64,000 bases of DNA. Source: Mesorhizobium plurifarium. GTDB taxonomy: Bacteria; Pseudomonadota; Alphaproteobacteria; Rhizobiales; Rhizobiaceae. Position numbers and translations under genes: made by a program. Shown piece after piece: positions 38,708-49,357 of this stretch; position 1 is the first letter of the stretch, and each line of letters begins with the position of its first letter. The notes under the pieces are model-generated. The model did not search any database and was not told the origin of the DNA. It was given only the letters and a program-made list of their open reading frames with translations. The stretch lies in the NCBI GenBank assembly GCA_000824785.1, contig CCNB01000045.1, positions 179,930 through 243,929 on the forward strand, written 5' to 3'.

Positions 38708-39598
38708 TTGAAAGGAATTATCCTTGCGGGTGGGAGCGGAACACGCCTTTATCCACTTACATTAGCGGTTTCTAAGCAGATACTGCCGATCTACGACAAG
38801 CCGATGATCTATTACCCGCTGAGCGTGCTGATGCTCGCGGGGATTCGCCAGATCCTGGTCATTTCAACTCCGCGCGACTTGCCGGTTTTCCAGGCGTTGC
38901 TGGGCGACGGTTCCGAATTCGGGCTGGAATTGTCCTATGCCGAGCAGCCGCAGCCCAACGGCCTCGCCGAGGCTTTCATCATCGGCCGCGACTTCATCGG
39001 CAAGGACAACGTATCGATGATTCTCGGCGACAACATCTATTTCGGCGAGGGTCTGTCGCATCTCTGCCGTGCCGCGGCTGGCCGTGACAGCGGCGCCTCG
39101 GTGTTCGCCTATCACGTCGACGATCCGGAGCGTTACGGCGTGGTTTCGTTCGACAAGGCGACCGGCAGGGCTCTGACGATCGAGGAAAAGCCTCAGAAGC
39201 CGAAATCCAACTGGGCCGTCACCGGTCTCTATTTCTACGACAACAATGTCGTCGACATAGCCTCGACGATCCGCCCTTCCGCGCGCGGCGAGCTCGAGAT
39301 CACCGCGGTCAACAACGTCTATCTCGATCGCGGGGAACTGCATGTGCATCAGCTCGGCCGCGGCTATGCCTGGCTCGACACCGGCACCCATGACAGCCTG
39401 CATGAGGCGTCGTCCTTCGTGCGCACGATCGAGCATCGCCAGGGCATAAAGGTTGCTTGCCCGGAAGAGATCGCGTTCGAGCAGGGTTGGCTCGGCGCCG
39501 ACAAGGTTCTGGAACGCGCCGCGCGCCTCGGCAGGAACGAATATGCCGCCTATCTGCGCCGGCGGGTGGCCGATCTGATGGAGGAGCAGCGTGCTTGA
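38708..39598 (+). CDS. rfbA: glucose-1-phosphate thymidylyltransferase
   Basis: First step of dTDP-L-rhamnose synthesis: dTTP plus glucose 1-phosphate gives dTDP-glucose. The 296-residue product has KGIILAGGSGTRLYPLT, the nucleotidyltransferase loop, QPNGLAEAFIIGRDFIG and LGDNIYFG. It begins with TTG; TTG 38708 (AAGGAG at 6 bases) gives the conserved MKGIILAGG start, TTG 38705 is one codon upstream. The 3' end overlaps rfbC by 8 bases. Confidence 0.94.
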   Translation: MKGIILAGGSGTRLYPLTLAVSKQILPIYDKPMIYYPLSVLMLAGIRQILVISTPRDLPVFQALLGDGSEFGLELSYAEQPQPNGLAEAFIIGRDFIGKDNVSMILGDNIYFGEGLSHLCRAAAGRDSGASVFAYHVDDPERYGVVSFDKATGRALTIEEKPQKPKSNWAVTGLYFYDNNVVDIASTIRPSARGELEITAVNNVYLDRGELHVHQLGRGYAWLDTGTHDSLHEASSFVRTIEHRQGIKVACPEEIAFEQGWLGADKVLERAARLGRNEYAAYLRRRVADLMEEQRA

Positions 39599-40145
39599 GG
39601 TCCGGCCGCTTGGCCTCGACGGCGTGCTGGAGATCGTGCCGAAGCGGCATGGCGACGCGCGCGGCTTCTTCAGCGAGACCTGGAATGCCGAACGCTTCGC
39701 CGAAGCCGGCATCGATCTCGCCTTCGTGCAGGACAACCATTCCTATTCCGCCGCGGCCGGCGTGCTGCGCGGCCTGCATTACCAGCTGCCGCCGCGTGCT
39801 CAAGACAAGCTGCTGCGCGTCATCAGGGGCAGCGTCTTCGATGTCGCGGTCGACATCCGCCGTTCTTCGCCGACTTTCGGCAAATGGGTGGCGCTGGAGG
39901 TGTCGGCTGAGAAGGGCAACCAGATCCTGGTGCCGAAAGGCTTCGCGCATGGCTTCGTCACGCTCGTGCCGGACACCGAGGTGCTCTACAAGGTGACCGA
40001 CACCTACTCGCCCGGGCACGACCGGTCGATCCGCTTCGATGATCCGGCGATCGGCATAAGTTGGCCGGCGCTTCCCGGCGGCTTCCAGCTTTCCGACAAA
40101 GATCGCAACGCGCCATTGCTTGCCGAGGCGGAGGTGTTCGCGTGA
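39591..40145 (+). CDS. rfbC: dTDP-4-dehydrorhamnose 3,5-epimerase
   Basis: Third enzyme of the rhamnose route; it epimerises the 4-keto sugar at C3 and C5. A 184-residue cupin with HGDARGFFSETWN, FVQDNHSYS, the catalytic histidine in VLRGLHYQLPP, GNQILVPKGFAHGF and a YSPGHDRSIRFDD end. Starts with GTG inside rfbA and ends 14 bases before rfbB, so the four genes form one tightly packed operon (A-C-B-D). Confidence 0.95.
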   Translation: MLEVRPLGLDGVLEIVPKRHGDARGFFSETWNAERFAEAGIDLAFVQDNHSYSAAAGVLRGLHYQLPPRAQDKLLRVIRGSVFDVAVDIRRSSPTFGKWVALEVSAEKGNQILVPKGFAHGFVTLVPDTEVLYKVTDTYSPGHDRSIRFDDPAIGISWPALPGGFQLSDKDRNAPLLAEAEVFA

Positions 40146-40159
40146 GGAGGGACGGCGGC

Positions 40160-41289
<1,130 letters not shown>

Positions 41290-41293
<4 letters not shown>

Positions 41294-42186
41294 GGCTTGC
41301 CGTCACCGGACGCGAGGGCCAGGTCGCAGCAAGCCTGGTCGAGGCGGCGCGGGGTCGCGACGATGTCGAAGTCGTCGCCGTCGGCCGCCCGGCGCTGGAC
41401 CTTGCGCGGCCCGACACGGTGTTCGCGGCACTCGAGGCGGCAAGGCCCGACATCGTCGTTTCCGCCGCCGCCTACACCGCCGTCGACCAGGCCGAGGATG
41501 AGAAGGACCTAGCCTTCGCGGTGAACGCGACCGGCGCCGGCAAGGTGGCCGAAGCCGCGGCGAGGCTCGGCGTTCCCGTCATCCACCTGTCGACCGACTA
41601 TGTCTTCGACGGCACCAGGGACGGCGCCTATGTCGAAACCGACCCGACCGCGCCGCTCGGCGTCTACGGCGCCTCCAAGCTCGCCGGCGAAGCGGCCGTG
41701 GCGGCGGCCAACCCGCGCCACCTCATCCTGCGCACGGCCTGGGTCTACAGCCCCTTCGGCAAGAACTTCGTCAAGACGATGCTGAGGCTGGCCGGTGACC
41801 GCGACGAGATCGCGGTCGTCGCCGATCAATGGGGCAATCCGACATCCGCGCTCGACATCGCCGACGCGATCCTGCATGCGGCGGCGAGGCTGGGAGCCGA
41901 CAGGAATTTCGCCGCCTTCGGCGTCTATCACCTGGCGGGCGAGGGCGAGACCAACTGGAGCGGCTTTGCCCGTCACATCCTCGACACAAGCAAGGCGTTT
42001 GGTGGCCCGCACGCCAAAGTGCGCGATATCGCGACGAGCGACTATCCGACCAAGGCCAGGCGCCCGCAGAATTCGCGGCTGTCGAGCGCGAAGTTCGCGG
42101 GCATGTTCGGGTGGCAGGCGCCGCATTGGCGCGCCTCAGTTGCTGCCGCAGTTCACTGCTTGCTTAACCCGCAGCAGGAAGACTGA
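41290..42186 (+). CDS. rfbD: dTDP-4-dehydrorhamnose reductase
   Basis: Last enzyme of dTDP-L-rhamnose synthesis, a 298-residue NADPH-dependent SDR with TGREGQVAASL, ISAAAYTAVDQAEDE-type substrate loop, STDYVFDGT and VYGASKLAGE. The start is GTG 41290, overlapping rfbB. Its last 34 bases overlap tail-to-tail with the sulfotransferase gene at 42153, and base composition drops sharply right after its stop, so an island boundary lies at this point. Confidence 0.94.
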
Positions 42187-42911
42187 TCCAGAAATGCTTT
42201 AAATCTGTGATTCTCCAAAGCCTTTGCTAATTCGTCATAATTCTTTACTGCGATGGAAAGGTCATCCAGGGTGTTTTTCCGTGTCCTGCTGAGTGGTTTA
42301 AAATTGGGAATAGATAAGAAACCAGAAAGACTTTCCATGACCGAAGTTTCTCTATATAAAAGATCTTCATACTCAATGTGAAGTTTTTCATTTTTCCAAG
42401 AGTTAAAGGTAGAGTGCAGCTGTTCATTTATTTCGTCGCATATCTCAGCGATTTCAATAATCTCCGTAGGGTCGACAACAACAGACGAAACGGTTGGTCC
42501 GTCAGGGATGGCGTTATAAAGACCGACCTTATCCCACAGCTTTAGCCCGGTCGCCCGGGAAACTGCTTGCTTGATTAGATTTCGTCGAGTTAGAAGAATT
42601 AATTTAAATCCTGACCGCTCAAGCCTATTGAGTATAAAATCGCCTGGTAGGTCGTAGGGTTTAGTTTTAAAACCTATGCAGGATGCGGGTTTTCCTAACT
42701 CAATAGATCCATGATCGTCTAGGACCCAAGGATTTATCTCATGGAGTGATTTGCCATTCTCCAAAGCATCGAGCAATCGCTCACATACGTCAACCGGCTG
42801 GGAAACGAATATCTCAGAATAACATGTAACGTCTGGTGAAGAATTAAGCATAGATACCAGATGGGAAGATCCACTCCTGGCTTCAAACAAAATAAAAAAC
42901 TTTTCCCCCAT
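42153..42911 (-). CDS. sulfotransferase family protein (252 aa)
   Basis: A 252-residue PAPS-dependent sulfotransferase candidate. The 5'-phosphosulfate loop is FEARSGSSHLVSML near the N-terminus, a divergent form of the usual RSGTTLL motif; ILLTRRNLIKQAVSRATGL should be the 3'-phosphate-binding region. It would move sulfate to a sugar hydroxyl. ATG 42911 has AGAGGAC upstream; an ORF start at 43019 reads into the previous gene. AT-rich, unlike rfbD next to it, and its last 10 codons lie in rfbD sequence, so the stop may be borrowed. Last gene of the minus-strand operon. Confidence 0.82.
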   Translation of the reverse strand: MGEKFFILFEARSGSSHLVSMLNSSPDVTCYSEIFVSQPVDVCERLLDALENGKSLHEINPWVLDDHGSIELGKPASCIGFKTKPYDLPGDFILNRLERSGFKLILLTRRNLIKQAVSRATGLKLWDKVGLYNAIPDGPTVSSVVVDPTEIIEIAEICDEINEQLHSTFNSWKNEKLHIEYEDLLYRETSVMESLSGFLSIPNFKPLSRTRKNTLDDLSIAVKNYDELAKALENHRFKAFLDQSSCCGLSKQ

Positions 42912-42946
42912 AGTCCTCTTTGCCTCACGATAAGATACATGGCAAC

Positions 42947-43822
42947 CTAATAACCAAGCAATTCGCTGACGTTGTGTCCACCCGCCGCCTCGAACCTTCT
43001 TTCCGCGGCAGGAGTCCAATACTTAGTTATATCAGTTCGGTTACCAGAATAAGTCAAGGTGGTCGTATTGAGGGCATCCCTGAGCGAGCGAGCCCCGACA
43101 TCGGCGGTGACTCCAAGACTCTCACTAATCCTCCTAGCAACTTCCTGCTGTACGACGGGTCCTTGATCTCCGAGCAATTCCTCGAAACGAACTGTTACAA
43201 CGTCTGAGCTGGCCGCCCAACCTGCAATTCTCTCTGCCATGGCTATATAGTTCGCGCCATGGACTTCGAGAAACGCTAGCATTCGCTCGGGGCCATTTGG
43301 CTTTTCAATCCATTTTCGAGAAGTAGGAGATCGATGCGGGTCCGCGACGAGGCGCCGCTGCTCAAAACGCATGTACGAGCAAAGAGCGGATCTAAGTTCT
43401 CGTATACATAAAATTTTCGCAAAAGGCTGAACCAGCATCTCTGTCTGAACATCAAAAGCCAGATGCCCAACAGCAAATTGGCCCCGCTGGATCATCCCGG
43501 TCGTATAGGATAAAGGTATGTTGCAGGTAAGCTCGCGCGCTTTCTCCAGTTTTTCGACAATCGATCTCCCTCGATAATCGCTAAACCCTGTTTCCCACAA
43601 ATGAACCTCAAGATCGACAAGGCCAAGATTTTCCAGCATTTTGGCGACCAGGTAGGTACCTGCTTTAGGAATGCTGATCACAATCGCCCGATTTGACACC
43701 TTTCCTAGCTTCGATTTGAAAGACCTATATTCTTGGTAGCCGTCCCCCAAACTCCCGGCGTTTATCGGCAACACTCGTAATCGGTCAGGTATCCACCGAG
43801 AAATCCATGGGCTAACAGGCAT
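42947..43822 (-). CDS. sulfotransferase family protein (291 aa)
   Basis: A 291-residue protein with the P-loop-like motif VISIPKAGTYLVAKML (PAPS 5'-phosphosulfate loop, SIPKAGT) and a later REL-RSALCSYMRFEQRR region that fits the 3'-phosphate site. It shares little sequence with the 252-residue neighbour downstream, so the two probably act on different acceptors. Starts 15 bases after the methyltransferase stop, ends 35 bases before the second sulfotransferase start. Low GC. Cytosolic; works on nucleotide- or lipid-linked glycan. Confidence 0.82.
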   Translation of the reverse strand: MPVSPWISRWIPDRLRVLPINAGSLGDGYQEYRSFKSKLGKVSNRAIVISIPKAGTYLVAKMLENLGLVDLEVHLWETGFSDYRGRSIVEKLEKARELTCNIPLSYTTGMIQRGQFAVGHLAFDVQTEMLVQPFAKILCIRELRSALCSYMRFEQRRLVADPHRSPTSRKWIEKPNGPERMLAFLEVHGANYIAMAERIAGWAASSDVVTVRFEELLGDQGPVVQQEVARRISESLGVTADVGARSLRDALNTTTLTYSGNRTDITKYWTPAAERRFEAAGGHNVSELLGY

Positions 43823-43837
43823 CTGGTTACCGTCCTT

Positions 43838-45193
43838 CTAGGTTTGAAGACCAAGAAGCGGTTGGCGCCCAGGCCTCTGCCGTTCGGTCGATAAGAAGGC
43901 GCCGTTAAAATGCACTGATCCGCTTAGACAACGGATGCGGATGCGCCCAACACGCCTATCGAGTCTATACGCCACGGAAAATGAATTGTGCCACCGCTTG
44001 GGTCTCGCTCTTACTAAATCTGCGAGTCCAAATTGATCCGATGTTGAGCTATCAATCTCAACCGAGATCGTTGCCGCATCCCCGGTGAAGCAGAGAACAA
44101 TTTCAGAGACCTCTCTGGTGCCGGGCTCAGCCTCCCAGCAATCGCGCTGACTCGAAAGAAGTGCTGAAGGAGAATGCCAAAAATCCGGCGGCGCTTCTTG
44201 TACTGACCATAGCGGCCAAAAAGGTGAAAGGTATTGCACATCGTATGTCTTCGAAGCTGGTCCGCCTACTAGGGTATCAATCCATGCTCTTGCAAAGCTG
44301 GCACCAGGCTTCTCGGGCAGATTCTTTGTCAAATAACCTAGAAGGTTAACCTCCTGATTCTGGAGTGGCTCCATATTAAGCGTTTCACAGCAAAACGAAT
44401 GCATCGGAAAGCTGTAGTTAGACAGGTCAGACGTGAGCGCCTGCTCCAGATCATGAAAACTGACCCCTCGTCCAATTCTGTACAGACTTTCTCTCGAACG
44501 TTCTCCGGTCCATTCACCAAATCCCTGTACGAGTTCACTTCTCTTTGTCTCGCTCTTTGCGAAATCAAATGCCATCCTGTCAGGGAGCCAATTAAAAAAA
44601 TGGGAACCAGTAGTATGAGAATCAAAGGGCAATAGCCTATTTGGTGATTCCATAATTAATACATGGCCCCCGGACTGTATGACGTCGTCAGCTAAAGATA
44701 GCACATCCATCCGCTCATTTGGCGTAAGATGCTCAAGCACCGCATAGAGGATAAGAAGGTCAATTTTGCTTGGAAGGCCAAATGCGTTGAAATTATTCAA
44801 GACGCGAACAGCGTTCTCGGCGATAAACTCCACGTTGTTCTGGTTTAGAGAATGAGATCGTTGCCTGGCCTCGTTAATCTGATCCGCTAAGAGGTCAATT
44901 CCGACGTATTGCCCGAATAGGTCATTGATAGACAGAGATTTATTTCCAGTCCCGCAGCCAATTTCAACGGCAGTCCTATGCCGACCAGTCATTCCATGTC
45001 GAACAAGAATAGAGCGAAGATAAAATATGGCCGTCGTTATGCGATCCAAGTCATAGTCGGATAGCCCGTCGCGAACCATAGCCGCATAGAATGAAGCATA
45101 CTTTTCGCTGCTGGAGCCATTCAAAGCATTTATATCAAAGTTCCAATTTGGCCCTCGAAAAAACTGGCCTACGTCAAAGAGCCGGTGCGTCAC
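43838..45193 (-). CDS. SAM-dependent methyltransferase with C-terminal extension
   Basis: A 451-residue protein. Residues 60-190 form a class I methyltransferase domain with AVEIGCGTGNKSLS (SAM motif I), VGIDLLADQI, and LYAVLEHLTP. The remaining 250 residues have no motif I recognise, but end with a beta-rich part (RVGRIRIRCLSGSVHF) that resembles a carbohydrate-binding or jelly-roll module. In ABC-exported O-antigens a methyltransferase often caps the chain; this gene is a good candidate for that job. Between the trimodular gene (71 bases) and the sulfotransferase. Confidence 0.78.
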   Translation of the reverse strand: MTHRLFDVGQFFRGPNWNFDINALNGSSSEKYASFYAAMVRDGLSDYDLDRITTAIFYLRSILVRHGMTGRHRTAVEIGCGTGNKSLSINDLFGQYVGIDLLADQINEARQRSHSLNQNNVEFIAENAVRVLNNFNAFGLPSKIDLLILYAVLEHLTPNERMDVLSLADDVIQSGGHVLIMESPNRLLPFDSHTTGSHFFNWLPDRMAFDFAKSETKRSELVQGFGEWTGERSRESLYRIGRGVSFHDLEQALTSDLSNYSFPMHSFCCETLNMEPLQNQEVNLLGYLTKNLPEKPGASFARAWIDTLVGGPASKTYDVQYLSPFWPLWSVQEAPPDFWHSPSALLSSQRDCWEAEPGTREVSEIVLCFTGDAATISVEIDSSTSDQFGLADLVRARPKRWHNSFSVAYRLDRRVGRIRIRCLSGSVHFNGAFLSTERQRPGRQPLLGLQT

Positions 45194-45264
45194 AAGAGCC
45201 TCTTTCGGAGAAACCTATCATGGCTGCAGCGCCCAGTTCGCATACGGTGATACTCTCTACGATT

Positions 45265-48246
45265 TCAACTGTGCCGTCGGTCCATTGCACGTCGAGCCGC
45301 TGCCCCTATTCGAGATGCGATGCCTGACAGCATTGGGAAAGGCCGTATTCGTCGTGCCACGGCGTCGGTAAGGCGCGCAGATAACCTCATTCGATTAGCG
45401 GCTAAGGCAGCCAGCAAAGAACTCTGCTCCCGCTGCAAGGCCACGATTTGGGCATTAAGGTCATTAATACGCGCACTAAGGTCGCTTCGCTGTTTCCGTT
45501 CATCAACATAATCATATGCCTGAGCCAAGAGGCGAAAAGCGTCGAAGCGACGGATACCCGAAATATTGCGTGCAACCCTGCGCTGGCCGGGCCACGTAGC
45601 ATATGTCCGCACCATCGAGGAACTGCGAACTCGGTACAGGCAACTCACACGTGGCACGACTCCGATCCGCTCACCGCTGGAAATCAGACGCATATAGAGT
45701 GCCCAATCCTCGTATTTCGACTTATCCGATTCGTCCCATCCGCCCATCGCCCTGATTTTGTCAACTCGAAACCCGGCGTTTGCGTGACCCAGGATATTGT
45801 CGGTCAGGGCGGGGATGAGCCCATCTCCGAGAGGCCTATACACGTAGCTCTTCGCCTGCTGGCGTTCAAAATTCTCTCCGTCTTCAAAAGCCGCCAAAAA
45901 CGGAACGGCCGCGGCGGCGGTCCGATCGGACGCAAAGCAGTTAACCAAATCCCTGATAAATTCGTTCAATGGAACATCGTCCGAATCGATATTAATCAAC
46001 AAATCCGTTGTTGCAGCAGAAAGGGCTGAATTCCTAGCTCCCGCCAGTCCTTTATTTCTAGTGTGCCTAATTATCGACCACGGCAAGGTTGTTGAGCCCT
46101 GCAATAAATTCTCCAGCGCATCACTCTGACTTATATCAGAGCAATCATCAATAAAAAGAACTTTATCCGGTCGTCGAGTTTGATTCTCTAGCGCCCACAG
46201 AAGATCCTTAATATATTTAATATCCGTATTGAAATACGGGACAACTACAGTAGTGGTCAAGTCTTGGTTTGAACCCAACCCAAGGAAGTCTTTTGGCTTG
46301 CACAGTTCCTTCAAAGCCTGCTCAATTTCGCCCTGGTGTCGCTTAACTCCAGCCTTCAATCGCCGTGCCAAGGTCGAACGCTCTTTCGAAGAAGCGCTGA
46401 CCATTTTGAGGATACGACCACTAAGCGCGTCCGATGTGGGCTTGGAGAGGACATGCGCTGCCCACTGGCGCGGCAGCATCTCTGGAACCCCGCCGGCTTC
46501 GACCATTAAGGGCAGCGCCCCAAGGTTGATCACGTCAAAAACCGTCAGTGGCTGGTTGTCGGCGAGGTAAGGAAGGATGAACAAAGCATCTTGGACACGG
46601 CTATTTGCAAAATAGAGCAAATCGTCGCGATGGAGATCAGTATATTCTTCGACATTCAAGGTTTCTCTAATGCGTTCGAGCAGAGGTGAAGCCGAATCTT
46701 CTTCACTAGATTTCGGGCCAACGAGAACAATGGTCGTAACCCCGGCTGACAAAAGTTCGCTTGATGACGACAGAACGGCTTCTAGGAAAAGATGAAATCC
46801 TTTCATAGATATCCGCTTGCCTATAAAAATCAGCTTATCAATAGGTCCGATAAGTTGATCTTCAATTGGAGAAAATTCATAGGGATAACCAATCATTCGC
46901 ACATCTTCGTGCGATCCTAATATGCCGGCCTCATCGTATAAGTTTCTCAAAAATTTACTGGGAAAAACAACGGTATCAGAGCATTCTATTGCCACCTTTT
47001 CCCGCACTGCGCTGAGATCAGCTGGTGCGCCAATCCATGACTGTATTCCATTTTCCAGGTAGTGCACCGCTCCATGGCAGTGAATAACAGTTCTGAATGC
47101 CGGTGGGAAAAAGCCTGCACGCCCCGCTTGGGCAATTCGGCAGCCTATTCCTTGATATTCTTGGTATTGAACCGTAAGTAAATCAGGGAAGAAAAAAAGA
47201 AGCTGCTGAACAGTTTCGAGAGCAAGATCTTCAGTATTCAAGCGCAATATTGAATCTTCGGTAAATAAGTCTGCTGGTGCTGTCAACCGTTTTCTTCGCT
47301 TTAGTGTCCGCGAGGGGGGGTGCGCCCCCATATAAACGACAAGCGTAACTTCAGAGCCATAGGCCTTGCGCTGTTGTTCGACAACAGTGCCTATTCCACC
47401 CGAAGCTCCAACTCCTTGGAATTCCGACGTTATCACAAGGTGCTGGGGCTCGCGCTTATGAAAAATTAACCCTTCATCAAGGAGCCATTCAAGGTAGCGT
47501 TCTCGGGAGAAGGAAACTTCTAGGTACGATGTCGAAAATGTCTCGTCAAACTGGTTCATTCTCGTCCAACCGCAGCGATCAACACAAAATCCTGCGGACC
47601 CAAACAATGTAACAAGCTCTTCTAAGTTCCATTCTCTTATATGAGCCCGGTTCTCGGGCAGCTCTTCGATATCAGCCTTCTCCAAACGCGCCCTATCCGG
47701 GGTGGAAATGACGAGGCGGCTTCGTTCGTCGTGTGCCATTAGCCTTCGTATCTCACCCAAGAGCGGTCTCACATCCGAGAGATGCTCAATGACATCGCTT
47801 GCGATTATAACCGCTGGGAGGTGTTCCGATAGGGAGTCGAAAACCTTACGCAAATCGGTGTACTGAGTAATATCACACTCAATCCACTGGCGAGCTGGAT
47901 GCTCTTCTTTCGCGGCGGCAAGGGAATCGAGAAAATCTGTTCCAACCGTATGAAATGATTCGACAGGAAAATGGTGGGCGAGCTTGTCCCCGTTTCCACA
48001 TCCGATGTCTATTATGTTTGAGATGCCATGTGCGTCGGCCAACAGCCGGGCATGATGGTACACGTCTGCTTGCCACACGACAGGCGACTTTGAGGTATCA
48101 CTGAAAATCTGACAGATGCGTCGGGCCGCGGAATGGCACCCGAAATTTGCCGCAGGCGTTGTAACCATAATGCTTGGAGAAAAGTCGGCGCTGGAAAACG
48201 GCGCAGGCTCGATATCCCGATTAGGAAAATTAAATTGATGGTCCAT
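45265..48246 (-). CDS. trimodular methyltransferase - GT4 - GT2 protein
   Basis: A 993-residue fusion. Residues about 75-185 are a class I methyltransferase (NIIDIGCGNGDKLAHHF; ASDVIEHLSDV). Residues 270-640 are a GT4-type GT-B transferase (TSEFQGVGASGGIGT, HCHGAVHY, FIGKRISMKGFHLFLEAV, and the acidic ADNQPLTVFDVINLGALPLMVEAGGVPE site). Residues 663-880 are a GT2 GT-A domain (TVVVPYFNTDIKYIKDLL, DDCSD, NIDSDD as the DxD metal motif). A short coiled coil (925-965) ends it. ATG 48246 (AAGAGA upstream, 8 bases after the epimerase stop) is preferred over 48291. Each module keeps its catalytic motifs. Probably assembles two linkages and methylates one glycan. Confidence 0.82.
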   Translation of the reverse strand: MDHQFNFPNRDIEPAPFSSADFSPSIMVTTPAANFGCHSAARRICQIFSDTSKSPVVWQADVYHHARLLADAHGISNIIDIGCGNGDKLAHHFPVESFHTVGTDFLDSLAAAKEEHPARQWIECDITQYTDLRKVFDSLSEHLPAVIIASDVIEHLSDVRPLLGEIRRLMAHDERSRLVISTPDRARLEKADIEELPENRAHIREWNLEELVTLFGSAGFCVDRCGWTRMNQFDETFSTSYLEVSFSRERYLEWLLDEGLIFHKREPQHLVITSEFQGVGASGGIGTVVEQQRKAYGSEVTLVVYMGAHPPSRTLKRRKRLTAPADLFTEDSILRLNTEDLALETVQQLLFFFPDLLTVQYQEYQGIGCRIAQAGRAGFFPPAFRTVIHCHGAVHYLENGIQSWIGAPADLSAVREKVAIECSDTVVFPSKFLRNLYDEAGILGSHEDVRMIGYPYEFSPIEDQLIGPIDKLIFIGKRISMKGFHLFLEAVLSSSSELLSAGVTTIVLVGPKSSEEDSASPLLERIRETLNVEEYTDLHRDDLLYFANSRVQDALFILPYLADNQPLTVFDVINLGALPLMVEAGGVPEMLPRQWAAHVLSKPTSDALSGRILKMVSASSKERSTLARRLKAGVKRHQGEIEQALKELCKPKDFLGLGSNQDLTTTVVVPYFNTDIKYIKDLLWALENQTRRPDKVLFIDDCSDISQSDALENLLQGSTTLPWSIIRHTRNKGLAGARNSALSAATTDLLINIDSDDVPLNEFIRDLVNCFASDRTAAAAVPFLAAFEDGENFERQQAKSYVYRPLGDGLIPALTDNILGHANAGFRVDKIRAMGGWDESDKSKYEDWALYMRLISSGERIGVVPRVSCLYRVRSSSMVRTYATWPGQRRVARNISGIRRFDAFRLLAQAYDYVDERKQRSDLSARINDLNAQIVALQREQSSLLAALAANRMRLSARLTDAVARRIRPFPMLSGIASRIGAAARRAMDRRHS

Positions 48247-48254
48247 CAGTCTCT

Positions 48255-49220
48255 TTACCAAGCGTCGATTTTTAGATTGTTTTTCAGCCATACGACGGTC
48301 CGTCCGACACCCTCTTGGAACTCCACCTGGGGTTGCCAGCGCAGAGACGCCCGTGCTCTCGTAATGTCGAGAACGACGGCGGGCGAGTCGTCAATTCGAC
48401 CGGGGCCATACTCCACTCGTGGTTTCTTTCCCATGCTCGTTTCAAGGGCCTGAAGCACGTCTTTCAAGCTGCGCCCTATACCGCTTCCGACATTGAAAAC
48501 TCGGTCATCGCCGGTGTGAGCAGCGAGAAGAATCATCGCTTCCACGGCGTCCGAGACATAAAGGAAATCACGCACGACATTGCCGTCCCCCCATATGTGG
48601 ATAGGCTCATCCAGCAGCATTTTCTTAGCAAACGCTGCTATAACTCCTTGGTTCTTCTCGGCTGTTTGATAGGGACCAAAGGGATTCGCCAATCGTGCTA
48701 TACGATAGTCTATTTTGTGAAGGCGCTCATATAGAGAAAAGTATTTCTCGGACGAAAGTTTGTTGATTCCATATGATGAAATGGGCCTTTCAGGATGATC
48801 CTCCGTCATTGGAAGTGTCTCTGGTATTCCGTAAACCGTGCCGCCGGAGGAAGAAAATATAACTTTTCTAACGCCAAGTTCCTTACATTGATCCAAAATA
48901 TTAAGTGTTGTAATAAGGTTATTTTTAACATCAACAATCTTGTTAATATTAGATGAATGAGGTGTGCTTGAGTTGGCTAAATGAAAAACGATATCGACGT
49001 CAAAAAGGCTATTTGAAAGTACGGACTGGTCCGAAATATCCCCTTGACGCCATTCAATTTTCTCTAATGCCCGAGGGAATCTCGCCCGGCGACCGATGGC
49101 TCGTACTCTGGCTCCGAGCTCGGATAGCCTTAAACAGAGATTTGTACCTAGAAATCCTCCGGCGCCTATGACGGCACAGACTTTTCCGCTGACGAATGAT
49201 GACTGCAGGCTGTGTTCCAT
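48255..49220 (-). CDS. NAD-dependent epimerase/dehydratase
   Basis: A 321-residue extended SDR with the Rossmann motif VIGAGGFLGTNLCLRL, SSSGGTVYG and the YGINK (YxxxK) pair, then NPFGPYQ and an RDFLYVSDAVEAM end typical of UDP-sugar epimerases. It would supply a sugar for the polysaccharide, such as a UDP-hexose 4-epimer, but the product is not determined. ATG 49220 gives the shortest family-like start; 49274 is possible. Between wzt and the trimodular gene, ending 8 bases before the latter. Confidence 0.85.
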   Translation of the reverse strand: MEHSLQSSFVSGKVCAVIGAGGFLGTNLCLRLSELGARVRAIGRRARFPRALEKIEWRQGDISDQSVLSNSLFDVDIVFHLANSSTPHSSNINKIVDVKNNLITTLNILDQCKELGVRKVIFSSSGGTVYGIPETLPMTEDHPERPISSYGINKLSSEKYFSLYERLHKIDYRIARLANPFGPYQTAEKNQGVIAAFAKKMLLDEPIHIWGDGNVVRDFLYVSDAVEAMILLAAHTGDDRVFNVGSGIGRSLKDVLQALETSMGKKPRVEYGPGRIDDSPAVVLDITRARASLRWQPQVEFQEGVGRTVVWLKNNLKIDAW

Positions 49221-49357
49221 TCTATCTTCTGACTCTTCCAAGGGGCAAATGGCGGCTATCCGCCGCTCGCACATCCTTTGGCAATTTCATACGGCCTAGC
49301 CTGAAATTCACGGTGACTCAGCGGCTCGTTTGGCGACTACCGGATCGCACACTTACA

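Noticed and set aside
49221..49357. Possible small gene between the epimerase and wzt
   Set aside because: Only 137 bases, with no start-codon frame that looks coding.
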